Source of the DNA: an uncultured Bacteroidales bacterium
GTDB lineage: Bacteria > Bacteroidota > Bacteroidia > Bacteroidales > Paludibacteraceae
DNA length: 11,958 nt
Direction: 5' to 3'
Assembly (NCBI GenBank): GCA_900556095.1
Contig: USNU01000017.1
Location: 1 to 11,958, forward strand
Part shown: positions 1 through 6,108 of the stretch, in pieces
Numbering within the stretch: the first letter of the stretch is position 1
Layout of the letters: every line of letters begins with the position of its first letter
Made by a program: the position numbers and the translations under genes
Notes under the pieces: generated by a model
The model's input: only the letters and a program-made list of their open reading frames with translations
The model's database searches: none
What the model was told of the DNA's origin: nothing

Positions 1-1
1 G

Positions 2-334
2 TATCAGCGTGCTACGGGCGAACTGACCGCAGAAGCCAATATGGACTTCGATATTATGCTTCGCGACTATGACCAAGTCATCCGCCTGCAACCCGATTTC
101 TCTTTTGCCTGCTACAACAAGGCGAATATCCTCTGTACGCAGCGCAATTGGCAAGCCGCTATTGACAACTATACCCGTGCCATCGAGGCGGACAACGATT
201 TCGCCGAAGCCTATTTCAACCGCGGACTCACCTATATATATATAGACGAAGTCGAACAAGGACTCGCCGACCTCAGTCGTGCTGGCGAACTCGGTATATA
301 TCAAGCATACAACCTCATTACTCGTTTCCAATGA
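2..334 (+). CDS. Tetratricopeptide-repeat protein, C-terminal part (cut by window start)
   Basis: The reading frame is open from the first bases of the window, so this is the end of a longer gene and the ATG at 41 is probably internal. The visible 110 residues contain two TPR-like helical hairpins. The clearest runs from about YNKANILC to AIEADND, and a second starts at AEAYFNRGLTYIY, with the typical A/G/Y/F spacing and the NRG motif. TPR repeats are protein-binding scaffolds; the partner cannot be told from here. Its TGA stop overlaps the ATG of the next gene (ATGA at 331-334), which implies translational coupling with the secreted protein downstream. The coding sequence carries a (TA)6 run at 233-244. 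I am sure of the TPR fold and unsure of the function. Confidence 0.85.
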   Translation, partial: YQRATGELTAEANMDFDIMLRDYDQVIRLQPDFSFACYNKANILCTQRNWQAAIDNYTRAIEADNDFAEAYFNRGLTYIYIDEVEQGLADLSRAGELGIYQAYNLITRFQ

Positions 335-1578
335 AAAGACTGATTTCCTATATACTATGTATATTGTGTATTGGTGTGGCTAATGCCACGCACTATGTTG
401 GACGTATCGTGGACGAACGCGGACAAGGCATCGGTTATGCCACCGTCTATCCGGAACAAGACCCCGTAGTAGGTGCCGCAACCAATGATAACGGCTACTT
501 TGTCATAGATACCAATCTTCCGGCAGAAAGCCCGCTTATCATCTCTTTTATCGGCTATGAAAAACAGACTCTTCCGCTCGGCACATTTGCCGTAGATACT
601 GCCACCATCGTTCTTCGAGAGCAACCTATTGCATTGGAAGAAACCGTAGTTGCCGCAAAAGCCTCTAAACAGCGCAATAAACGCAAGCAAATGGCAGCCC
701 TACTCCACTCTGTTTATGTCCAAATGGAGCGTGATTTCGCCGATGAGCCGGTACGTTACCACCTTGTGAGCGATGTGCGTATGGACTCCGAGGGCGAAGC
801 GTGGGGGATGGAACAGATGATTGCCTCTGTAGTCATTCTACCGGAAGCCACCAAAGAAAATCGCGATTCCGTACAATTTGCAGGCGAACACTGTAAACGT
901 TTTTTCAAACCGACCATTCGGGCTTTAGCCGACACTATTTTAGCAGGCGATGGATTGGAACGTATCGACAAAGATATGCGAAAAGCCGCTACGGCTGTCG
1001 ATTCCGGCGTAGTGGTTCATCAGGGTCTATTTGCCATTGGTAACATTCGTTATGATTTTGAGAAGTGGGTCGGCGATGTGCGCAATTGGTCGGTCAGCAA
1101 CGAGAGCGAAGGCGAGACCGTGCTGACACATGTGGAAAAACATAACTATTTCGGCATTGTCAAATACTCTATTACGCGAAACTATATTCTTGATTCTGAG
1201 ACGCTTACAGTGCGTCGTTTCTCTGAATATGGAGAAGGACAGGTCAATATCCCATTTGGAATGAAACTGAATAAAGATCAATTGCAGATACTCAACCTAT
1301 TCAATATGGACGGCCAACAAATAGAGAAATTCCGCCTGCGCAAGATGAACGCGAAAGTGCACCTGAATACCATCTACCAACAACGCAACGGACATCTGTA
1401 TATCTTAGAAAAAAACCTGCATAGCGATGCCGTAATTATAGGTACAAAAAAAATGGAGATTCCTGTACAAGTCAGTGCTACACAGCGTGTTACATCCGTT
1501 CAGACAGATAATGTGCAACCGATGTCCCGCCGCCAGATGACGCACCGTGTTCCACGCCAAATTGTGGAAATCTACTGA
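331..1578 (+). CDS. Secreted protein with N-terminal carboxypeptidase-regulatory-like domain, function unknown
   Basis: A 415-residue protein. Residues 1-19 form a signal peptide: basic MKR, a hydrophobic stretch, and likely cleavage after ANA. Residues about 21-105 match the CarboxypepD_reg-like beta-sandwich common in exported Bacteroidetes proteins. This includes the opening VGRIVDERGQGIGYATV, a NDNGYF turn, the IISFIGYEKQ strand and an ending like LEETVVAAK. That domain also begins many TonB-dependent outer-membrane receptors, but there is no plug or beta-barrel domain here and the protein is too short for a SusC-type receptor. Residues 110-415 match no family I recognise; they look beta-rich and end in a basic tail. 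The gene is probably co-translated with the TPR gene through the ATGA overlap, so the two products may act together at the cell envelope. That link is inference. An A8 run lies at 1446-1453. Confidence 0.85.
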   Translation: MKRLISYILCILCIGVANATHYVGRIVDERGQGIGYATVYPEQDPVVGAATNDNGYFVIDTNLPAESPLIISFIGYEKQTLPLGTFAVDTATIVLREQPIALEETVVAAKASKQRNKRKQMAALLHSVYVQMERDFADEPVRYHLVSDVRMDSEGEAWGMEQMIASVVILPEATKENRDSVQFAGEHCKRFFKPTIRALADTILAGDGLERIDKDMRKAATAVDSGVVVHQGLFAIGNIRYDFEKWVGDVRNWSVSNESEGETVLTHVEKHNYFGIVKYSITRNYILDSETLTVRRFSEYGEGQVNIPFGMKLNKDQLQILNLFNMDGQQIEKFRLRKMNAKVHLNTIYQQRNGHLYILEKNLHSDAVIIGTKKMEIPVQVSATQRVTSVQTDNVQPMSRRQMTHRVPRQIVEIY

Positions 1579-1582
1579 AAAA

Positions 1583-1614
1583 TTTGCATATCTCAAAAAA
1601 ATAGTGTACCTTTG
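1583..1614 (+). promoter_or_regulatory. Bacteroidetes-type promoter for tRNA-Gly and probably rnpB
   Basis: TTTG at 1583-1586 is followed after 20 nt by TACCTTTG at 1607-1614. This matches the Bacteroidetes primary sigma factor consensus (TTTG, 19-20 nt, TAnnTTTG) exactly. Transcription should begin near 1620-1622, about 12 nt before the mature tRNA. It starts 5 nt after the stop codon of the preceding gene. Confidence 0.88.
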
Positions 1615-1633
1615 CAACCGTTTTTTAGGAAAT

Positions 1634-1704
1634 GCGGCATTAGCACATCGGTAGTGCATGAGCTTCCCAAGCTTAGGAGGAGGGTTCGACTCCCTTATGC
1701 CGCT
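1634..1704 (+). tRNA. tRNA-Gly (anticodon CCC)
   Basis: A full 71-nt cloverleaf. The acceptor stem GCGGCAT / ATGCCGC (1634-1640 / 1697-1703) pairs perfectly. The D stem is GCAC / GTGC with a 7-nt loop. The anticodon stem is TGAGC / GCTTA around the loop TTCCCAA, giving anticodon CCC, which reads GGG glycine codons. The variable loop has 4 nt, and the T arm is GAGGG / CCCTT around TTCGACT. The discriminator base is U (1704), as expected for bacterial tRNA-Gly. The 3' CCA is not encoded and must be added by CCA-adding enzyme. It sits directly downstream of a consensus promoter and upstream of rnpB. Confidence 0.95.
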
Positions 1705-1711
1705 CAGTAAG

Positions 1712-1728
1712 TAGCCCGTTGAGGGCTA
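1712..1728 (+). other. Small hairpin between tRNA-Gly and rnpB
   Basis: TAGCCC (1712-1717) and GGGCTA (1723-1728) form a perfect 6-bp stem with the loop GTTGA. Only a weak T-rich stretch (TTGTTG) follows, so it could be a weak terminator or, more likely, a processing boundary in a joint tRNA-rnpB transcript. No separate promoter matching TTTG-N20-TAnnTTTG is visible between here and rnpB. Confidence 0.4.
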
Positions 1729-1765
1729 TTGTTGAATATAGAGGGTTATTTGACGTATATTGAGA

Positions 1766-2083
1766 CAAGTAGGCCGGTTCATCGCTTGGAAAAGAGGAAG
1801 AGAACACTTGTGTTTGTCCCTCACCAAGAGGAAAGTCCGGGCAGCAAAGAGTACCATAGCGGTTAACGGCCGTCAGGCAGCAATGTTTGGTCACTGGTAC
1901 AGAGACGAGTGAAGTGAAACGACTACACTGTGGGCTGCAATTCCATGTAAACCGATGTTTGAGCGTTACTCGCGCGAGTCGGAGGGTAGGAAGCGAGAGA
2001 AGCATGTAGCAATACATTGCTCGAGATTAATGATGAACACCGACCTCACGGTCGGTACAGAACCCGGCTTATAGGCGTACTTA
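1766..2083 (+). ncRNA. rnpB: RNase P RNA (M1 RNA), bacterial type A
   Basis: This is the catalytic RNA that removes 5' leaders from tRNA precursors, working with the RnpA protein. The universally conserved regions are present: GAGGAAAGTCCGGGC at 1828-1842 (CR-I, 5' strand of P4) and ACAGAACCCGGCTTATAG at 2057-2074 (CR-V, 3' strand of P4). Between them lie GGCCGTCAGGCAGCAATG and AGAGACGAGTGAAGTGAAAC-type core sequence. Just before CR-V a 7-bp hairpin with loop TCAC spans 2039-2056. The ends AAGTAGGCC (1767-1775) and GGCGTACTT (2074-2082) pair as helix P1 with one G-G mismatch. The ends are therefore set by P1 and are good to a few bases. The gene lies about 60 nt after a tRNA and may share its promoter. 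Confidence 0.95.
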
Positions 2084-2097
2084 CTCAATATAGTCAG

Positions 2098-2153
2098 TCT
2101 AACCTCCAACAGCCGAAGGCGGTCTAATCTCCAACAGCCGAAGGCGGTCTAAC
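2098..2153 (+). repeat. Tandem 25-bp direct repeat (2.2 copies) abutting the start of the YihY-family gene
   Basis: Two 25-bp units occupy 2098-2122 and 2123-2147 and differ at one position (C in the first, T in the second, at unit position 6). A 6-base partial third copy (TCTAAC, 2148-2153) follows. Each unit begins TCTAA, contains CTCCAACAG and ends GCCGAAGGCGG, so each holds a small GCC-GAA-GGC hairpin. The last unit ends immediately before the ATG at 2155, and its AAGGCGG lies at ribosome-binding-site distance. No promoter consensus is seen between rnpB and this gene, so transcription may read through from the tRNA/rnpB promoter. Confidence 0.9.
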
Positions 2154-2154
2154 A

Positions 2155-3471
2155 ATGGCAACCTATCGTCAAATACGCGATTTCTTGCGTTACGATGTAT
2201 GGCGTCGTACCAATGCAGAACTGACAAGTCGTGGCAAGCGTCTCGGCTACCGGGTTTTGCGAACCATTGTTTTGGTTGTACGCGGTTTTACTTCAAAGAA
2301 CTTGAATGTTCGCGCCAATAGTCTCACCTACTCTCTTGTTTTTGCCATCATTCCTATTCTTGCTATGATTCTTGCTGTGGCAAAAGGTTTTGGTGTGGCA
2401 GACCTTATTCAGCAGCAACTCAACGATTCTTTTCTTGGCGAGACCAACCTTGTGCCAACTATTATGGCTATGGTGGAGCGATACCTTGATACTGCGCAAG
2501 GCGGAGTGTTCTTGGGTATCGGTTTGGTCATCCTGCTATGGGCGGTCTATTCATTTTTCCGCAATGCAGAGTCGGCTTTCAACGAGATTTGGAACGTCAA
2601 ACAATCGCGTTCTATCATCCGTCAACTCACCACCTATATTGCAATCGTTGTGCTTATACCTATCTTGGTGGTGGTTACATCGGGTATGAGTATCTTTGTC
2701 AACTCCACCGTGGTTGCCTCTCTCCATAATGCGGCGTTTTTTGCTCAAATCAAAACGGGATTGGTGCGCCTATTTCAGTTTGTAATTTGTTGGGCATTAT
2801 TCACATGGATGTACATCGCCATTCCAAATACAAAAGTGGGGTTCGTCAGTGCATTGATACCGGGAGTATTGATTGGTACATTGTTCCAACTACTACAGAT
2901 GCTATCGGTCTATATCATTGTCTTTCTCTCACGAACAAGTATTGTCTATGGTGCATTTGCCACACTGCCTATCCTGCTCACATGGCTGCAATGGACCTGT
3001 CTGCTGATACTCATCGGGGCTGAAATGTCATTTGCAATACAAAACAACGAATTATTTGAATATCAAGACGATGTAGAGCGGATGTCACGCCGTTATAAGG
3101 ATTTTATCACTCTATATCTGCTATCTGTGATCATTCGCCGTTTTGAACATGACGAGACGCCACTGACGGCACATGAATTGGCAATACAAAACCACTTGCC
3201 GCTTCGGTTGGTCAATCAGTTGTTATCACGCCTTGTAGAAACGAAACTCCTGCGCGAAATATACATCGAAAACAAAGAAGATCGTACCTTTCAGCCGGCA
3301 CTTGATACACACCTCATCACTGTAGGAATGGTATTCGATCGTATAGACCGGCAAGGCTCGGAGGAGTTCTTACAGTCCACACCACTGGAAATGCAAGCCT
3401 TTTGGAAACATTTCCTGCAACTTAAAAGTGAACACAACACATTAGATCAGATACGGGTGGACGAAATATAG
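2155..3471 (+). CDS. YihY/BrkB-family integral membrane protein with C-terminal winged-helix-like domain
   Basis: A 438-residue inner-membrane protein. Hydrophobic segments lie at about 57-78, 117-138, 158-182, 204-224, 231-256 and 266-293, the six-helix layout of the YihY/BrkB (formerly 'ribonuclease BN') family. Family motifs are visible: NVRANSLTYSLVFAIIPIL near residue 50, FNEIWNV near 142, and the terminal VYGAFATLPILLTWLQW...LIGAE at 264-290. The biochemical role of the family is unsettled; the old RNase BN assignment belongs to a different gene (rbn/elaC). Residues about 305-438 are soluble and look like the MarR/winged-helix-type extension usual in Bacteroidetes members (TAHELAIQNHLPLRLVNQLLSRLVETKLL). 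The ATG at 2155 is chosen because the repeat array and rnpB lie directly upstream. Confidence 0.88.
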   Translation: MATYRQIRDFLRYDVWRRTNAELTSRGKRLGYRVLRTIVLVVRGFTSKNLNVRANSLTYSLVFAIIPILAMILAVAKGFGVADLIQQQLNDSFLGETNLVPTIMAMVERYLDTAQGGVFLGIGLVILLWAVYSFFRNAESAFNEIWNVKQSRSIIRQLTTYIAIVVLIPILVVVTSGMSIFVNSTVVASLHNAAFFAQIKTGLVRLFQFVICWALFTWMYIAIPNTKVGFVSALIPGVLIGTLFQLLQMLSVYIIVFLSRTSIVYGAFATLPILLTWLQWTCLLILIGAEMSFAIQNNELFEYQDDVERMSRRYKDFITLYLLSVIIRRFEHDETPLTAHELAIQNHLPLRLVNQLLSRLVETKLLREIYIENKEDRTFQPALDTHLITVGMVFDRIDRQGSEEFLQSTPLEMQAFWKHFLQLKSEHNTLDQIRVDEI

Positions 3472-3519
3472 ACCATTGCACTGATAGATAATAACATTGC
3501 ATTTTAATACAAACAAACC

Positions 3520-5362
3520 ATGAAACATAGATTTCTCTTTTTAGCACTTTTGCTATGTTCCACTCTATGGGCAGCCCCGAAAATCACCCGTGTAGAACCG
3601 CTGCTGGTGGACAGATATGCACCAGCCGCTGACACTGATGTTCTACGGCGAAGATCTGCAAGATGCCACCGTCTCTATCCAAGAACTCGCCGCCGGGCGT
3701 ATAATGCGCGGACAATGTATCGGACTTGTTCCTACCGGTCAGCACAATGCCGAAAGCAAGAATTATCTCTTTGTAGATATGGACGTACGTCAGGCTGGTA
3801 CTTACCGCATTACTTTGCGCAAGGGCAACCGCCGTGCCACCTACGATTATACAATCTACGACCGTCGTGAAGGCAGCCGTGAGCGCCAATCGTTTACCTC
3901 TGCCGATGTAGTCTATTTGATTATGTCCGACCGTTTCGTGGACGGCGATCCGAGCAACAACTCGACCGACAATACACGTGAGAAAGCCGACAAGCAGAAC
4001 ATTCACGGGCGTTTTGGCGGTGATATTCAGGGTATTATCAGCCAACTCGGGCATATATCAGATCTCGGTGCTACCGCTATTTGGCCTACCCCGCTTTTGC
4101 TTGACGACGAAGAAAAATGGTCCTATCATGGTTATGCCTGCTCGGATTACTACCATATTGACCCGCGTTTCGGTTCCAACGAACTCTACCGCCAAATGGT
4201 CGATTCCGCACACACGTATGATATCAAAGTAATAATGGATATGGTTCCCAACCATTGCGGTGGAGCGCATTGGTGGATGAAAGATCTGCCCTATCGCGAT
4301 TGGGTGAACCAATTTGACGAGTTCACACGCACCAACAATGTGTTCTCTGCCAACTACGACATCAATGCATCGGAATACGATCGTCTGCTCTCTAACCGTG
4401 GCTGGTTCGACCACCCTATGCCCGATATGAACCTGGAGAACCCCGACCTGTTGCGCTATTTCCAACAGTGGGCTATCTGGTGGATTGAGTATGCCGACTT
4501 GGATGGACTGCGTGTAGATACCTACCCATACATTGAGAAAATGCCCGCTGCCAACTGGATTAAGGCTATCCAGGAAGAGTTTCCCGATATCAACATTGTG
4601 GGTGAATGTTGGACGCGTCCCGCTTCGGCTGTGGCGTATTGGCAATCCGGTAGCAATAACAAAGATGGTTTCGATAGTAACCTGCCGTCTGTCATGGATT
4701 TCCCGACAAACGAGGCTATTCGTCAGGCACTTGGTGGAAATGACAATGGTTGGGGCGGTGGACTGACACGCATCTATGATGCGCTCTCGCAGGATTATCT
4801 CTATGGCAATGTCAACAACCTGCTTATTTTCCTCGACAACCACGATATGGATCGTATTGAAGATGTGGTAAAAGACCAGGATCCACGCCGCACCAAGCTG
4901 GCTTATACGCTACTTGCCACGATGCGCGGTATCCCGCAAGTGTTTGCCGGCGACGAGTATGATATGCACTCATCGGATATGTCCAAGGGGCACTCCACTC
5001 TACGTATGCCGCTTCCTATGCCCGAGCAACTGACAGACGAACAACGCGATATGTTTGATTATCAGAGACGCCTTTTACAATGGCGTAAGTCAGAACCCGT
5101 CATTCATACAGGACGCACGATGCATTTCTTGAGCCGCGACAACACATATGCATTTTTCCGCTATACCGATGAGGAGGCCGTCTTTGTTTTTGCCAATGCA
5201 AGCGACGAGGCACGCACCATTCCCACAACGCATTATACCGAGATTCTCAGTAAATATAATCTTGTCGGTACTGATATTCTCACTGGGAAAAGTGTTGATT
5301 TGTCTCTGACGAATATTGAGGTTGCCCCGGTATCCGCACTGATCGTAAAACTGCACAAATAA
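3520..5362 (+). CDS. GH13 alpha-amylase / neopullulanase-like (SusA type), frameshifted near the N-terminus
   Basis: This enzyme hydrolyses alpha-glucan linkages such as those in starch, maltodextrin and pullulan. An ATG at 3520 opens a signal peptide (MKHRFLFLALLLCSTLWAA) followed by PKITRVEP. The family then continues with xxWWTxMHQPLTLMFYG, but here that part lies in another frame, which stays open to 5362. Numbering from the ATG at 3617, residues about 1-90 are the N-terminal beta domain of cyclomaltodextrinase-type enzymes. The (beta/alpha)8 barrel then carries all four conserved regions: DMVPNH 208-213, GLRVDTYPY with nucleophile D301, GECW with acid/base E330, and LDNHD with D410. A C-terminal beta domain ends the protein. 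The net shift is -2 (or +1). Translation from 3617 alone would give an enzyme without a signal peptide. It may be a recent pseudogene, a sequence error or, less likely, recoded. No sus genes lie beside it. Confidence 0.85.
3596..3616 (+). other. Frameshift site in the amylase gene
   Basis: The signal-peptide frame runs through VEP, ending at 3600. The enzyme frame resumes at TGG TGG (3605-3610), leaving 4 nt (CTGC, 3601-3604) where relatives have two residues (VEPxxWW). The enzyme frame cannot extend further upstream because of a TAG at 3593-3595. The signal-peptide frame ends at a stop at 3868-3870. The lesion sits in a CTGCTGG repeat. No slippery heptamer is visible. Confidence 0.8.
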
Positions 5363-5408
5363 ACCTGCATTGCATAAAAAAGTGCATACACTGCATAAAC
5401 CCGTTAGT

Positions 5409-5416
5409 TATCTTTG
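5409..5416 (+). promoter_or_regulatory. Possible -7 element (TATCTTTG)
   Basis: TATCTTTG fits TAnnTTTG, but no TTTG is found 19-20 nt upstream; the TGCAT repeats occupy that place. It points toward the terminator at 5498-5538, so any transcript would be a short RNA of roughly 115 nt with no coding capacity seen. Confidence 0.25.
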
Positions 5417-5420
5417 TCAG

Positions 5421-5450
5421 GTGGATGTCGTGTGGATACCATGTGGATAC
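5421..5450 (+). repeat. Three GTGGAT repeats at 11-bp spacing, two resembling DnaA boxes
   Basis: GTGGAT begins at 5421, 5432 and 5443. The second and third belong to identical TGTGGATAC words (5431-5439 and 5442-5450). The reverse complement, GTATCCACA, differs from the DnaA box TTATCCACA at one position. The 11-bp period places the sites on nearly the same face of the helix. No replication gene is adjacent, so a functional DnaA site is only a possibility. Confidence 0.5.
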
Positions 5451-5497
5451 CTATACTTTACCACTACATAATATGCACTTTATGCATTCCGATATGC

Positions 5498-5538
5498 AAA
5501 AAGAGGTTGTCTCTGTTTTTATGAGACAACCTCTTTTT
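5498..5538. terminator. Bidirectional intrinsic terminator between convergent genes
   Basis: AAAAAGAGGTTGTCTC (5498-5513) pairs perfectly over 16 bp with GAGACAACCTCTTTTT (5523-5538) around a 9-nt loop. The A-tract and T-tract form the outer stem, so it can terminate both the plus-strand amylase transcript and the minus-strand operon. The minus-strand stop codon (5519-5521) lies inside the loop, so the last codons of the phosphopantetheinyl transferase gene are part of the hairpin. Confidence 0.92.
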
Positions 5539-6103
5539 GTGTAGCAATCGTATAAATATAGGTTTCTTTTTCTATGGTTTGCAAATGCGGTAGCAAAGGA
5601 ACATTCAGTATTTCATGCAGGTCGCTGATAATACCCGTACCACGCTGTTTTACAACTGCTTCCTTCCGTGTCCATAGGTATGTAAAAGCAATGTCCGGAC
5701 ACTCGGCGGCATCAATATAGGCCCTTTCGGTCTCATTCATTGTCCGCCGGATTAGTGCCTTATTGACAAGACGAAACCCCTCAATATCCACCCCTATCGG
5801 GTATTGGTCTATTGCAACCAATATACCTTGCTTGCAGTGCGAAATAGAGAACTCCACCCCACCTTCTATATACGGCTTACCATATTCGTTATATTCAAAA
5901 TCCGGCAATTCGTTTTCCCGCAATAGACCGTGTTGACGTAGCAATTCGACCAAGAGACTATATGATTTTAAGCATGTATATCGCCCAAAAGTATGAGTAT
6001 AGCGCAATGCCTGTTCTCTACGTTGCTCACTCACCAACGAAAGCAACCGTCTTACCTCAGCCTCCGTACATTGCACCATATCATCAAACAAACTATACTC
6101 CAC
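5519..6103 (-). CDS. 4'-phosphopantetheinyl transferase, Sfp/AcpT superfamily
   Basis: A 194-residue enzyme that moves the phosphopantetheine arm of CoA onto a serine of acyl- or peptidyl-carrier proteins. The family signature is complete: NEYGKPYI (72-79), FSISHC with H89, GVDIE (104-108, Mg-binding D106 and E108) and WTRKEAVVK (144-152, E148 and K152). This two-half Sfp-type layout separates it from the shorter AcpS, which normally serves fatty-acid ACP. No polyketide, NRPS or carrier-protein gene is visible here, so its substrate is unknown. The start is GTG at 6103; the only upstream in-frame codons before a TAA (6116-6118) are AGG, AAA, TTA and CAA. AAAAAGG just upstream could serve as a ribosome-binding site. 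It is the last gene of a three-gene operon, 5 nt after the MFS stop, and its end is embedded in the terminator. Confidence 0.9.
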   Translation of the reverse strand: MEYSLFDDMVQCTEAEVRRLLSLVSEQRREQALRYTHTFGRYTCLKSYSLLVELLRQHGLLRENELPDFEYNEYGKPYIEGGVEFSISHCKQGILVAIDQYPIGVDIEGFRLVNKALIRRTMNETERAYIDAAECPDIAFTYLWTRKEAVVKQRGTGIISDLHEILNVPLLPHLQTIEKETYIYTIATQKEVVS

Positions 6104-6108
6104 CCTTT

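Larger units (their letters stand above)
5363..5497. repeat. Non-coding convergent spacer with TGCAT repeats forming an inverted repeat
   Basis: TGCAT occurs at 5366, 5371, 5383 and 5392 on the left side and at 5483 on the right. TGCATAAAAAAGTGCAT (5371-5387) is mirrored by ATGCACTTTATGCAT (5473-5487), whose reverse complement differs only by three fewer A residues in the spacer. The arms enclose about 85 nt holding the GTGGAT repeats and a promoter-like element. There is no open reading frame of note. Confidence 0.6.

Noticed and set aside
233..244. (TA)6 run in the TPR gene as a phase-variable tract
   Set aside because: Six dinucleotides are short for slippage-based switching, and the encoded YIYI fits the TPR helix, so there is no sign of a switch.
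1634..1704. tRNA-Gly as an integration site for a genomic island
   Set aside because: No integrase, no duplicated tRNA 3' end and no foreign-looking cargo are visible downstream; rnpB follows directly.
1673..2017. A 114-codon minus-strand open frame
   Set aside because: It covers the tRNA-Gly 3' half and rnpB, which are firmly identified RNA genes on the other strand.
3472..3519. Promoter for the amylase gene (TAACATTG resembles TAnnTTTG)
   Set aside because: There is one mismatch in the -7 element and no TTTG at the right distance upstream, which is too weak to call.
3617..3619. ATG 3617 as the normal start of the amylase
   Set aside because: A good signal peptide and the family's VEP motif lie just upstream in another frame. 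The ATG corresponds to the internal Met of the WWTxMHQP segment, so it is more likely internal to the ancestral gene.
4058..4843. A 261-codon minus-strand open frame antisense to the amylase
   Set aside because: It lies entirely within the catalytic core of the GH13 gene and shows no recognisable domain. It is best explained as a shadow of the plus-strand codon pattern.
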